Assembly (NCBI RefSeq): GCF_019583405.1
Contig: NZ_SZUU01000008.1
Coordinates: 124,001 to 188,000 of the forward strand
Reading direction: 5' to 3'
DNA from: Bacteroides fragilis
GTDB taxonomy: Bacteria > Bacteroidota > Bacteroidia > Bacteroidales > Bacteroidaceae
DNA: 64,000 nt
Under the pieces are notes generated by a model, which was not told the origin of the DNA, did not search any database, and worked only from the letters and a program-made list of their open reading frames with translations. Positions 26,957 to 35,447 of this stretch are shown here, piece by piece (within the stretch, counting starts at the first letter, position 1; every line of letters starts with the position of its first letter). Made by a program: the position numbers and the translations under genes.

Positions 26957-27579
26957 ATATAGATATAAAGGAGGCACATCGGAGGATGCTTTATTTATTG
27001 CAGTCTTTCGATACTGTCTGCAAGAAGCACGATATTGATTATTGGCTCGATTATGGTACACTGCTGGGAGCTATCCGACATCAGGGGTTTATACCTTGGG
27101 ATACAGATACGGATGTGGGGATGTTAAGGAGTGATTATGCACTCTTTCTGGAGAAGGGTGTACCGGAACTGCCTCAGGATATTTTTTTTCAGACTCCGGA
27201 AACAGAACCGGCCATGGCTCCATGGAGCTGGTTGGTTGAGGCGCGGTTGAGAGATCGGCACAGTCGGTATGTTCCGGATAAAAAGACTCCGGCCGAGCCG
27301 ATGCAGTTCGGTGGATTACAGTTGGATCTTTTCATCTATGATTGGGATGGTAAGTATGAGAATGCTTTGTCGAACAGTTTTGAACGGAATTTGAGTGAGA
27401 GCCGTATTCATTTGCGGCTGGATGAGGTGGAATATCTGGATACTACACGATTTGAAGGAGTGGAGTTTCCGGTTCCGTCAGGATACGATGCTTATCTGAC
27501 CCGTTGTTATGGAGATTATAGAACGTTTCCCCCGGAAGAGGAAAGGCAAATTCCGGAAGTGGTTGCCTGGTCGGTGTAA
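26953..27579 (+). CDS. LicD-family phosphotransferase
   Basis: A 208-residue LicD-type enzyme, a family that moves phosphocholine or a similar phospho-group from a CDP carrier onto a glycan. The signature is complete: DYGTLLGAIRHQGFIPWDTD at about 34-53, then TDVGM, though the usual DDD metal triad reads DTDTD. The ATG overlaps the last codons of the nucleotidyltransferase/aminotransferase gene by four bases, indicating an operon of activation and transfer. It is cytoplasmic, with no signal peptide. The acceptor could be a sugar placed by one of the nearby glycosyltransferases. Product identity is inferred from pathway logic. Confidence 0.85.
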   Translation: MNIDIKEAHRRMLYLLQSFDTVCKKHDIDYWLDYGTLLGAIRHQGFIPWDTDTDVGMLRSDYALFLEKGVPELPQDIFFQTPETEPAMAPWSWLVEARLRDRHSRYVPDKKTPAEPMQFGGLQLDLFIYDWDGKYENALSNSFERNLSESRIHLRLDEVEYLDTTRFEGVEFPVPSGYDAYLTRCYGDYRTFPPEEERQIPEVVAWSV

Positions 27580-27583
27580 TAAA

Positions 27584-28213
27584 ATGATTGATTACGTCAA
27601 TAAAGAAAATATGGAAAGCGTAAGAGGGATAGAAAATCCGGGGATGATGGGAGAAATGGGAAAAATCATCGGATTCTATCGTCTTTATCGGCAGACGGCT
27701 GAAGAAGAGTGGGAAGAGAAAGCAGAAGTGTTGCTGGATGAGGTGATGGAGAATTGTTCTTTGGAACTTCCGGTGACTTATGGTGACGGTTTGTGCGGAA
27801 TAGGTGTCGGAATTGAGTATCTGTTGCAGGAGGGCTTTGTGGAAGGGGATGCCGACGAGATTCTATGGCAGATCGATTGCAGGGTATTTAACACGATTAA
27901 TAGTAGGGCGATCGGAACTTTAGGCATCGGGAAAGGTATTTGTGGTCTCGCTTATTATCTGTATTACCGGTTGTCCCGGAGGAAAGGTGAGGAAGACATC
28001 AAGGTGCTACGAATGAAAGAGCATTTAATTTACCTGATTGACTGGATAGCAGACTCACTGCCCGGAGTCAGGGAAAGTTCACTTTTCGAAGAGGTGTTTT
28101 TTATTCTTTGCCTGTTGCATCGGTTGGATGTATTCAATGCAAAAGTCGAGAAACTGATGGAGTACTGTGAGAAGGGCATGATTACATCTGGAAGGGAGGC
28201 GGTATGGATCTGA
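27584..28213 (+). CDS. LanC-like half-domain protein
   Basis: A 209-residue relative of the protein at 17757 and of the C-terminal part of the GT8 fusion. Repeats include MGEMGKIIGFYRLYRQT (about 21-37), TYGDGLCGIGVGIEYLLQEG and LGIGKGICGLAYYLYYRLSRR. Canonical LanC zinc ligands are not seen. Start 27584 (ATG, five bases after the LicD stop) is preferred to 27509, which would overlap LicD by 71 bases. Its last ten bases overlap the next glycosyltransferase. Three such proteins in one locus are unusual and suggest that this half-domain is an interaction module shared by the sugar-adding enzymes. Confidence 0.7.
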   Translation: MIDYVNKENMESVRGIENPGMMGEMGKIIGFYRLYRQTAEEEWEEKAEVLLDEVMENCSLELPVTYGDGLCGIGVGIEYLLQEGFVEGDADEILWQIDCRVFNTINSRAIGTLGIGKGICGLAYYLYYRLSRRKGEEDIKVLRMKEHLIYLIDWIADSLPGVRESSLFEEVFFILCLLHRLDVFNAKVEKLMEYCEKGMITSGREAVWI

Positions 28214-28965
28214 CAAGAGAGGTTAGCATTGTCATCCCCTTGCGGGTAGATAATCCGGAGAGGGCGGAGAATCTTCGGTTTATCCTTTCTTTGCTGCTAC
28301 AGCAGACAGAGGTGTCTGTGGATATTCTTGAGGCGGATACGGAGCAACGTTTTTATTTGTCTGAGACGTGTGAGAGGTTACGCTATCGGTTTGTGAAAGA
28401 TGATGATCCGGTGTTCTACCGGACACGTTATTTAAATATATTGTTGCGATCGGCTAAGTTCCCGATTGCAGGTATCTGGGATACGGATGTGATTATTCCG
28501 CCGGTTCAGTTGAGAGAAGCGGTCGGCAGGATTTGTTCGGGCTGTGTGATGTGTTTCCCGTATGACGGGCGTTTTATCTTTCTGAATGAAGCTATGAGTG
28601 ATAGAATCCGCAAGGACGTATCAGTGTTGGAAAAGGTGGATGCTACTTCAATAGGGATGAGACCTTCGGTGGGAGGAGCTTTTCTTGTGAACAGGGTTGC
28701 CTATCTGCGGGCAGGCGGAGAGAATGAAGCGTTTTATGGTTGGGGTCCCGAAGATGCCGAAAGAGTAAAACGCCTGGAAATATTAGAGTTGCCCATTACG
28801 CGTGTAAAAGGACCGTTATATCATCTTCATCATCCGAGGGGCATCAATTCGGGTTTTGATATGGGGGAGCGGGATAAACAAAATTTAGAAGCATTGTTAG
28901 CTACTTGCAGAAGGAGTAAGGCGGAGATGCTAAGGTGGCTTGGACAACCAACCTTTCCGGACTGA
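28204..28965 (+). CDS. GT2-like glycosyltransferase with galactosyltransferase-type C terminus
   Basis: A 253-residue cytoplasmic enzyme. The N-terminal GT-A fold opens VSIVIPLRVDNPERAENL, the metal site is IWDTDVIIP (about 95-103), and the end is like glycosyltransferase family 7 C-terminal domains: GGAFLVNRVAYLRAGGENEA, then YGWGPEDAERV, then LYHLHHPRG. It would add a hexose or hexosamine to an acceptor, perhaps the LicD-decorated glycan or the RiPP product. It is transcribed with the upstream LanC-like gene (10-base overlap). It is the last gene of this module; the next propeller gene has its own promoter box at 29056. Confidence 0.8.
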   Translation: MDLTREVSIVIPLRVDNPERAENLRFILSLLLQQTEVSVDILEADTEQRFYLSETCERLRYRFVKDDDPVFYRTRYLNILLRSAKFPIAGIWDTDVIIPPVQLREAVGRICSGCVMCFPYDGRFIFLNEAMSDRIRKDVSVLEKVDATSIGMRPSVGGAFLVNRVAYLRAGGENEAFYGWGPEDAERVKRLEILELPITRVKGPLYHLHHPRGINSGFDMGERDKQNLEALLATCRRSKAEMLRWLGQPTFPD

Positions 28966-29055
28966 CTATACTAAGTTTATATGATATTTGATTGTCGGAT
29001 TTATAATGGGGAATAAAAATAGATTGATTTTAAGTGATTTTTCAAATTGAAGAAG

Positions 29056-29063
29056 TATCTTTG
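29056..29063 (+). promoter_or_regulatory. Promoter -7 box for the propeller gene at 29106
   Basis: TATCTTTG, an exact TAnnTTTG match, 42 bases before the ATG. It lies inside the longer frame that would start at 29034, which supports the downstream start. Confidence 0.55.
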
Positions 29064-29105
29064 TATATACACTTCCCTAAAAACAATATTAAAGAGACAA
29101 TCATT

Positions 29106-30299
29106 ATGAAAAACACAATATTATTGTTGAACAGCTTGTGGCTGTTCGGGCTGGTAGCTTGCCAGCCGAAACCTGTCGCTTCTTTATCCGAATGTCCGGT
29201 TGTCAATATCCGCTCTGCTTTGCAAGAAGAGGCTCCGATCTCCATGAAGGAAGATGTGGAGAGTATAGAATACGTTCCTTTGGAAACGACTGATTCATGT
29301 CTGATAAGTAATCTGCTGAATCTGCAGGTGACGACGGATTACATGTTTATGTATAACGGAAAGACTGAAGAAGTGTTGCAATTTGATCGAAAGGGTAAGT
29401 TTATACGTCGGGTCGGCCGCCAGGGAAATGGGCCGGGAGAGTATAGTATGATAAGTGAACTTGCGGTTGATGATAGCAATAAAGAATTATCTATATTCCA
29501 GTATGGAGGGGATGCATTGGTGTATTCGTATGACGGAACTTTTCTACGGAATGATACAACGGTGAAGCAGGCCGGTGGAATGTATGTCTTTGCGGATGGG
29601 AAGAGAGCATTGAAAGGATTGGTCATGAAGCCCTTTGAACAAGCACCATGGGCAGGCGCATTGCAACAGGCTGATGGTTTGCTGTTAAAGTCTAAGTCTC
29701 TTTTTCCACAAGGACTCTCTCAGGACGTTTGTTTCATGAAAGAAATCTGCTTTTCTCCTTCTACAGAAGGGGTGCTGCTGTTTACTGCATGCAATGATAC
29801 GGTGGCCGGGATTTACGCTAATGGAATAGAGCCGGCTTATGTTCTGAAACGGGAAAACCCGACTGAATATTATATGGATATTGCCAATATTAATAAATTC
29901 AGGGATAATACAGTTGAAACGGATCAGATTATTGGAGTCTATGATCTGTTCGAATCTCCTCACTATCTTTACTTGCGTCTGTACAAAGGAGATGCTATTT
30001 TTATACAAAGATTCGATAAGAAGACCGGTGAACTGAAATCGCAGCGTATTCCGGATGATTATTTGGAATGTAGTGCTGCCATTCCAGGCGGCAATGTAAT
30101 TGGCATCGATAATGATATAGATGGAGGGATACCTTTCTGGCCGGAGTATGTAATGGCGGATGGGGGACGCGTACAAGTGGTGAATGCTGATATTCTTTTA
30201 GCTTTACGTGAAAAAGGATATCTAAAGCAGGCTCCTGATGTATTGAATATCGGGGATGAAGCCAATCCGGTAGTGATTCTTTATACATTTAAAAGATAG
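29106..30299 (+). CDS. 6-bladed beta-propeller lipoprotein (GPGEY group)
   Basis: A 397-residue lipoprotein with signal MKNTILLLNSLWLFGLVAC and lipobox GLVAC. It carries the complete set of family marks: VESIEYVPLETTDSCLISN, FIRRVGRQGNGPGEYSM and the C-terminal GDEANPVVILYTFKR. The start at 29106 is supported by the promoter box at 29056 and by the signal peptide; a start 72 bases upstream would add an unlikely extension. It precedes another propeller gene by eight bases, so the two form an operon. Surface or periplasmic ligand binding is inferred. Confidence 0.8.
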   Translation: MKNTILLLNSLWLFGLVACQPKPVASLSECPVVNIRSALQEEAPISMKEDVESIEYVPLETTDSCLISNLLNLQVTTDYMFMYNGKTEEVLQFDRKGKFIRRVGRQGNGPGEYSMISELAVDDSNKELSIFQYGGDALVYSYDGTFLRNDTTVKQAGGMYVFADGKRALKGLVMKPFEQAPWAGALQQADGLLLKSKSLFPQGLSQDVCFMKEICFSPSTEGVLLFTACNDTVAGIYANGIEPAYVLKRENPTEYYMDIANINKFRDNTVETDQIIGVYDLFESPHYLYLRLYKGDAIFIQRFDKKTGELKSQRIPDDYLECSAAIPGGNVIGIDNDIDGGIPFWPEYVMADGGRVQVVNADILLALREKGYLKQAPDVLNIGDEANPVVILYTFKR

Positions 30300-30307
30300 G
30301 AGGTATT

Positions 30308-31441
30308 ATGAAATCATTTACATTTTGCATTTTATTAGCCCATGTGTTGGCATTTCCACTATTTGCTCAGAAGAATGTAGCTGCCGTCACGCTGAATTTG
30401 GCAAAGGCTGTTACACAAAGTCCTAAGACGGTATTAATGAGTGAACTGGCATCTGATGTACGTTATTTCCCTTTAGAAACTACTGATAATTGTCTGCTGG
30501 GGAATGAATGTAGTATTATTTATGCCGGAAACTCGATTATTGCGGGTGACGCACAGACCAGAAGTTTTTATCGGTTCGATAAAAATGGTAAGTTTATGAA
30601 TAAGATAGGCCGGCAAGGACAGGGGCCTGAAGAATATGCGGTAGGATTATTGTTTTTTACTGACCCTAATAACCAAAAACTGTATGTTCAGGATTTCCAG
30701 GATATAATCTGTTATGGCTTCAATGGTAAATTTCTCCGTCGTATACCGGCCCCTCACCTGAATATGGGTACCGGAGCTGTAGACGGTCAGGGATCTATTC
30801 TCTATTGTGATAATAATTATTTTATGAGAAAGGATAATCCCCAACAATTGTTCCTTATCGATGAAAATGGGAAGAAACTAAAGATCTGGAAAGGATATAT
30901 GGAACCTGGAAAGAAATATGGTGTTAACCTATCTACCCGCGATGTAATGTATCGTTATGGGGGTGATATTTACTTTAAACCTGCGTTGGAGAATCTGATT
31001 TATAAAATTGATGCCAACAGAAAAAAGACATTGGCATGGAAATTTGATTGTTCGGGGAAGGATGTGGATGTATCTGCCAATGAAATAGATCCCGGAAAAC
31101 GTTTTCAATCAATTGCAGTACAACAGGTTTTTGAATCAGACCGTTATTTCTTTGTGCTTTATGTCCTGAAGAATGAAAGTTTTGTGGGATTGTATGATAA
31201 ACAGAAGAAGAGTTTTTCAAATGTGATTATAAAAGATGATTTGGCGGCAGGATTTGATTTTACTCCTCCCGGAACAGGGTTGGGAAATCAGTTGGCAAAT
31301 GCCCGGATGGTAGGTTATCTGAGTAAAGGTAAACGCTATTCGAAAGCTTTACTGCCGGAAAGAAAAAAAGAACTGGATGAATTGATAAACCGGTTGGATG
31401 AAGAGGATAATCCGGTAATGGTTGTTGTAACATTAAAATAA
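30308..31441 (+). CDS. 6-bladed beta-propeller protein with an ordinary signal peptide
   Basis: A 377-residue member of the array that has a type I signal peptide (MKSFTFCILLAHVLAFPLFAQ) and no lipobox, so it is predicted to be soluble in the periplasm or exported. Family motifs: LASDVRYFPLETTDNCLLGN, FMNKIGRQGQGPEEYAV and the C-terminal EEDNPVMVVVTLK. An unusually good ribosome site (GGAGG, 30299-30303) overlaps the previous stop. The GH27 gene follows 27 bases after its stop and may be co-transcribed. No catalytic motif is visible. Confidence 0.8.
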   Translation: MKSFTFCILLAHVLAFPLFAQKNVAAVTLNLAKAVTQSPKTVLMSELASDVRYFPLETTDNCLLGNECSIIYAGNSIIAGDAQTRSFYRFDKNGKFMNKIGRQGQGPEEYAVGLLFFTDPNNQKLYVQDFQDIICYGFNGKFLRRIPAPHLNMGTGAVDGQGSILYCDNNYFMRKDNPQQLFLIDENGKKLKIWKGYMEPGKKYGVNLSTRDVMYRYGGDIYFKPALENLIYKIDANRKKTLAWKFDCSGKDVDVSANEIDPGKRFQSIAVQQVFESDRYFFVLYVLKNESFVGLYDKQKKSFSNVIIKDDLAAGFDFTPPGTGLGNQLANARMVGYLSKGKRYSKALLPERKKELDELINRLDEEDNPVMVVVTLK

Positions 31442-31468
31442 AATCTATATAAAATTCTTTTTGAACGT

Positions 31469-32959
31469 ATGAAAATTACAAGTTATGTTTCTTTTTTATA
31501 TTGCTTATGTCTGATGCTGGCGAGCCCGACAGTACAGGCGAGCGAAGTGCGAACCGCTATTTTTGAGGGGAAACCGTGTATTAATCCCCCTCATGTGGTG
31601 GGAAACTATCCTGCTACCCCTTTTTTGTTTTATATTCCCACCTCCGGAGAACGACCGATAAAGTGGCATGCTGAAAATCTTCCCAAGGGATTGAAGCTGG
31701 ATAAAGAAACGGGGATAATCAAGGGAAAAGTAATAGAAAAGGGAATGTACAAAGTAATGCTGAAAGCTGAGAATGCCCTTGGAATTGATACACAGGAACT
31801 ACTGATTAATATAGGAGATGAGTTGTTGCTGACTCCTCCGATGGGGTGGAACAGTTGGAATACATTCGGACGTCATCTGACAGAGGAGCTACTGTTACAA
31901 ACTGCAGATGCAATGGTAGAAAACGGAATGCGTGATTTGGGGTATGCTTATATTAATATCGATGACTTTTGGCAGTTGCCTGAAAGGGGAGCCGACGGTC
32001 ATATCCAAATTGATAAAACAAAGTTCCCGAGAGGCATCAAATATGTGGCCGATTACTTGCATGAGCGAGGATTCAAACTTGGAATTTATTCGGATGCCGC
32101 TGATAAAACTTGTGGTGGGGTTTGTGGCAGTTATGGATATGAAGAAATTGATGCACGGGATTTCGCATCCTGGGGTGTTGATCTTTTGAAGTATGACTAT
32201 TGCAATGCACCTGCCGGAAGAGTAGAAGCCATGGAAAGATATGAGAAGATGGGGAGGGCATTGAGAGCGACCGACCGTTCTATCGTCTTTTCAATTTGTG
32301 AGTGGGGACAGCGTGAACCTTGGAAATGGGCGAAGAAAGTCGGCGGACATTTATGGCGAGTATCCGGTGATATTGGCGATTTGTGGAATCGTTCGACAGA
32401 CGAAAAGGGAGGCTTACGTGGCATTTTGAACATTCTTGAAATAAATGCACCGCTTAGTGAATATGCAAGACCCGGCGGATGGAATGATCCGGATATGCTT
32501 GTTGTGGGGATTGGCGGAAAAAGTAAGAGTATCGGTTATGAATCGGAAGGTTGTACGAATGAACAATATCAGTCTCACTTTGCTCTCTGGTGCATGATGG
32601 CTTCTCCATTACTTTGTGGTAATGATGTACGGCAGATGAATGATAGTACGTTACAAATACTTTTGAATAAGGATCTGATTGCTATCAATCAGGACCCGCT
32701 GGGCATTCAGGCAGAGCGTGCCATTCGTGCCGATCATTATGATGTCTGGGTGAAGCCGTTGAGTGACGGAAGCAAAGCAATAGCTTGTCTGAACCGGATA
32801 TCCGGACCCGTAGACGTGGAGTTGAATGTAAAGACGGTAGAAGGATTGTCATTGGATCGGGTATATGATGTTATAGAAGGCAGCCTTGTGGCTGAGGCTT
32901 CTACCGGATGGATCGTAAAGCTTGCTCCCGGTGAGTGTAAAGTGTTTATATGTAAATAA
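31469..32959 (+). CDS. GH27 alpha-galactosidase with N-terminal Ig-like domain
   Basis: A 496-residue secreted enzyme (signal residues 1-24) predicted to release terminal alpha-galactose, or alpha-N-acetylgalactosamine, from glycans. A He_PIG-type Ig-like domain spans about 33-115. The GH27 barrel starts with TPPMGWNSWNTFG (122-134) and INIDDFWQ. The nucleophile is Asp 243 in LLKYDYC and the acid/base is Asp 301 in WRVSGDIGDLW, by alignment to human alpha-galactosidase A. PGGWNDPDMLVVG is also conserved. The C terminus forms the usual antiparallel beta domain. Only 27 bases separate it from the propeller gene, and a strong terminator follows. Confidence 0.93.
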   Translation: MKITSYVSFLYCLCLMLASPTVQASEVRTAIFEGKPCINPPHVVGNYPATPFLFYIPTSGERPIKWHAENLPKGLKLDKETGIIKGKVIEKGMYKVMLKAENALGIDTQELLINIGDELLLTPPMGWNSWNTFGRHLTEELLLQTADAMVENGMRDLGYAYINIDDFWQLPERGADGHIQIDKTKFPRGIKYVADYLHERGFKLGIYSDAADKTCGGVCGSYGYEEIDARDFASWGVDLLKYDYCNAPAGRVEAMERYEKMGRALRATDRSIVFSICEWGQREPWKWAKKVGGHLWRVSGDIGDLWNRSTDEKGGLRGILNILEINAPLSEYARPGGWNDPDMLVVGIGGKSKSIGYESEGCTNEQYQSHFALWCMMASPLLCGNDVRQMNDSTLQILLNKDLIAINQDPLGIQAERAIRADHYDVWVKPLSDGSKAIACLNRISGPVDVELNVKTVEGLSLDRVYDVIEGSLVAEASTGWIVKLAPGECKVFICK

Positions 32960-32974
32960 GATTGATTGTAAAAT

Positions 32975-33012
32975 AGGGCTATCCGGTAAAATTGGCGGTA
33001 CCGGATAGCCCT
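32975..33012. terminator. Strong terminator between GH27 and the outer-membrane gene
   Basis: AGGGCTATCCGGTA and TACCGGATAGCCCT form a perfect 14-bp stem, 10-base loop, then TTCTT. The flanking genes converge, so it can serve both. Confidence 0.85.
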
Positions 33013-33042
33013 TTCTTCATAGTCAGGTTTATATTGGGTTGG

Positions 33043-33768
33043 TTATTTTAATCGTATGGTTGGGCCTATCTTATAAGTATTTTCCCATTGCCGGGTAGCA
33101 GCATTGTAACTTCTGTCGGTACCCAGATTCAGGTCGAGACCATATTCTTTCCTTTCCAGGAGGTTTATCCGGAATGAAGCGCCGTAATGGGATTGTGGAG
33201 ATAACGGGAAACCTTGTACACCGGAGTTGGGATTACAGTCCAGCCGGTATTGTCCGTAAATATAAGCGGTCAGCCAATTATTCAGACGATAGGTAAGGTC
33301 CGCGTTAAGGGTGAAATCATTAAACATCCGTCCGTTAGAGCGGTATTGATAGGCATTGCCACCTATCCGGATAGCCAGTTGTCTGTTAAGACGATATACC
33401 AATCTGCCACCTGCCATATTCTGAGTACCTACTCCCCGGAGTGAATAACTGGAACCGTATAATTCGTATCCGAAATAGCGGGAATTGAACAGTCGGTACT
33501 GCTGCTGATTAAAATAACCGGTGAAGACGGGATCCAGATAGGAGAATTTTTTTCTCAGTTCGTATTGTTTGACTAACGGCATACTGTTATTGAAAGCAGG
33601 GTTGGTTTCTGACAAAGTATTCTTTATTTCGGGTAGTTTGAAGATTTGAGGGGTTTTCATTTCTTTGTGCAGTGTAAAGGCAGGTATGGGCGTTTCGTTG
33701 AATGTTTGCGCATAAGCAAATCCGTTGCCGCAAATGATAAATAGCATTGTCAATCTGAATTTTTGCAT
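33043..33768 (-). CDS. Small outer-membrane beta-barrel protein, function unknown
   Basis: A 241-residue protein with signal peptide ending AYAQ (about residue 21). After an extended segment of about 75 residues it has repeating strands such as RLVYRLNRQLAIRIGGNAY, DLTYRLNNWLTAYIYGQYRL and SFRINLLERKEYGLDLNL, and a positively charged final strand IGPTIRLK, which is consistent with an 8-12 strand outer-membrane barrel. I do not recognise a family. It is convergent with GH27 and divergent from the inositol-phosphatase gene, so it is probably a single-gene unit. Confidence 0.65.
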   Translation of the reverse strand: MQKFRLTMLFIICGNGFAYAQTFNETPIPAFTLHKEMKTPQIFKLPEIKNTLSETNPAFNNSMPLVKQYELRKKFSYLDPVFTGYFNQQQYRLFNSRYFGYELYGSSYSLRGVGTQNMAGGRLVYRLNRQLAIRIGGNAYQYRSNGRMFNDFTLNADLTYRLNNWLTAYIYGQYRLDCNPNSGVQGFPLSPQSHYGASFRINLLERKEYGLDLNLGTDRSYNAATRQWENTYKIGPTIRLK

Positions 33769-33839
33769 AGTTAAGTCTTTTATGTCTTTTAGACGCAGAG
33801 ATATGCCGAATGCTGCAATGTTTTTTCAAAAGAATCATT

Positions 33840-33847
33840 TATCTTTG
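33840..33847 (+). promoter_or_regulatory. Promoter -7 box for the inositol-phosphatase-family gene
   Basis: TATCTTTG, an exact TAnnTTTG match, 24 bases before the ATG at 33871, with a T-tract (33821-33826) upstream in place of a TTTG -33 box. Confidence 0.5.
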
Positions 33848-33870
33848 CCGAAATACGTTAAAAGTCGAAT

Positions 33871-34677
33871 ATGGAACTGGAACTTCAACAACTTACTACT
33901 GAGGTGCGCCGGATAGCAACCGAAGCGGGGAATTTTCTGAGAAAAGAACGGCAGAACTTTAGCCGGGAGAGTGTAGTAGAGAAGCATGCGCATGATTATG
34001 TATCATATGTCGATAAGGAATCTGAGAGGCTGTTAGTGGGGCAACTGTCTGCTCTGTTGCCCGAGGCTGGGTTTATTGCCGAGGAAGGTTCTGGTGTTTA
34101 TAAAGATGAGGCATATTGCTGGGTAATTGATCCGTTGGACGGAACAACTAATTATATTCATGACAATGCTCCATATTGTGTCAGTATTGCCCTCCGGAGT
34201 CGTACGGAGCTACTTTTAGGTGTAGTATACGAAGTTTGCAGGGATGAGTGTTTTTATGCCTGGAAAGGTGGGAAGGCTTGGATGAACGGAGATGAACTGC
34301 ATGTCTCGAAAATAGAAAACATTGAAGAGGCGTTTGTAATCACTGAACTTCCCTATAACCATCGGCAATACAAACGGACGGCAGAATATCTGCTGAAGCA
34401 ATTGTATGGAGTGGTAGGGGGAATTCGGATGAATGGTTCGGCTGCGTCGGCTCTTTGCTATGTGGCTGCCGGACGTTTTGATGCTTGGGCAGAAGCATTT
34501 ATTGGGAAATGGGATTATTCGGCTGCGGCGTTGATTGTATTGGAAGCGGGTGGAAAAGTAACTGACTTTTATGGAAATGGACATTTCATAGAAGGGCATC
34601 ATATAATCGCTACTAACGGTCCTTTGCATCCTGTCTTTCAGCAGTTGCTGAAAGAAGTTCCTCCGTTGGATATGTAG
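33871..34677 (+). CDS. Inositol monophosphatase-family phosphatase
   Basis: A 268-residue Mg-dependent sugar/inositol phosphatase. Metal-binding motifs: EEGSG (about 72-76), DPLDGTTNY (about 88-96) and WDYSAAALIVLEAGG (about 211-225). The length fits SuhB/IMPase relatives, which dephosphorylate inositol monophosphate or related compounds; the exact substrate is not readable from sequence. No signal peptide, so cytoplasmic. The ComF gene begins 32 bases after its stop, so the two are likely co-transcribed. Confidence 0.9.
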   Translation: MELELQQLTTEVRRIATEAGNFLRKERQNFSRESVVEKHAHDYVSYVDKESERLLVGQLSALLPEAGFIAEEGSGVYKDEAYCWVIDPLDGTTNYIHDNAPYCVSIALRSRTELLLGVVYEVCRDECFYAWKGGKAWMNGDELHVSKIENIEEAFVITELPYNHRQYKRTAEYLLKQLYGVVGGIRMNGSAASALCYVAAGRFDAWAEAFIGKWDYSAAALIVLEAGGKVTDFYGNGHFIEGHHIIATNGPLHPVFQQLLKEVPPLDM

Positions 34678-34708
34678 TTTCGGTCATTGATCAAATAGAA
34701 AACACATC

Positions 34709-35401
34709 ATGAATACTTGGTTCGACTCTTTTTGGTCTCTTTTGTTCCCACGTTGTTGCGTGGTTTGTGGAGCTCCGCTGTCGAAAGAAGAGGAGTGCTT
34801 GTGTATTCGTTGTAATATGAACTTGCCCCGTACCGGATTTCATCTGCGAAAGGATAATCCGGTTGAGTGTCTTTTCTGGGGACGTATTCCGGTTCTTGAA
34901 AGAGCTTCTTCCTTTCTCTTTTATCGTAAAGGTAGTGATTTCAGACGTATCTTGCATCTGCTGAAATATAGTGGATACAAAGAACTGGGCGAAGTGATGG
35001 GACGCTATATGGCGGCAGAATTAGTTTCTTGTGGCTTCTTTGATCATGTGGATGTGATTGTTCCTGTACCTTTGCATAAGGAAAAACAGAAGTTAAGAGG
35101 ATACAATCAGAGTGAATGGATTGCACGTGGTATAGCTTCTGTGACGGGGATTCCGCTGAATGCGGAGAGCGTGATACGGGAAAAGAATACAGAGACTCAA
35201 ACCCGCAAATCGACTTTTGAACGTTCGGAAAATGTGGAAGGTATTTTCAATTTGTGTGATGTAGTCTGTTTCCAAGGGAAACATGTACTGATTATTGATG
35301 ATGTGCTGACTACCGGATCTACAACTGTGGCCTGTGCATCTACGCTTTTTGAAGTTGAAGGAGTACGGATCAGTGTGTTGACATTGGCCGTGGCCGAATA
35401 G
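34709..35401 (+). CDS. comF: ComF-family phosphoribosyltransferase-like protein
   Basis: A 230-residue ComF protein. The N-terminal zinc-finger-like region has Cys pairs (RCCVVCG and CLCIRCN, about 13-36), and the C-terminal PRTase-like domain has LRGYNQSEWIARGIA and the PRPP-binding loop HVLIIDDVLTTGSTTVACA. ComF proteins are linked to DNA uptake and, in some bacteria, to DNA repair during transformation. The region upstream reads continuously from the phosphatase gene. A strong bidirectional hairpin follows. Confidence 0.88.
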   Translation: MNTWFDSFWSLLFPRCCVVCGAPLSKEEECLCIRCNMNLPRTGFHLRKDNPVECLFWGRIPVLERASSFLFYRKGSDFRRILHLLKYSGYKELGEVMGRYMAAELVSCGFFDHVDVIVPVPLHKEKQKLRGYNQSEWIARGIASVTGIPLNAESVIREKNTETQTRKSTFERSENVEGIFNLCDVVCFQGKHVLIIDDVLTTGSTTVACASTLFEVEGVRISVLTLAVAE

Positions 35402-35414
35402 ATGAAGTGATAAA

Positions 35415-35442
35415 TATGAGGGTGCATTGAAGCACCCTCGTA
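35415..35442. terminator. Bidirectional terminator between comF and the monooxygenase gene
   Basis: GAGGGTGC, six-base loop, GCACCCTC, extended by A-T pairs on both sides and followed by T-rich sequence on each strand. Confidence 0.8.
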
Positions 35443-35447
35443 TCTAT

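Noticed and set aside
16213..28213. LanC-type lanthionine cyclases
   Set aside because: LanC repeats are present but the zinc ligands are not, and each protein is about half size.
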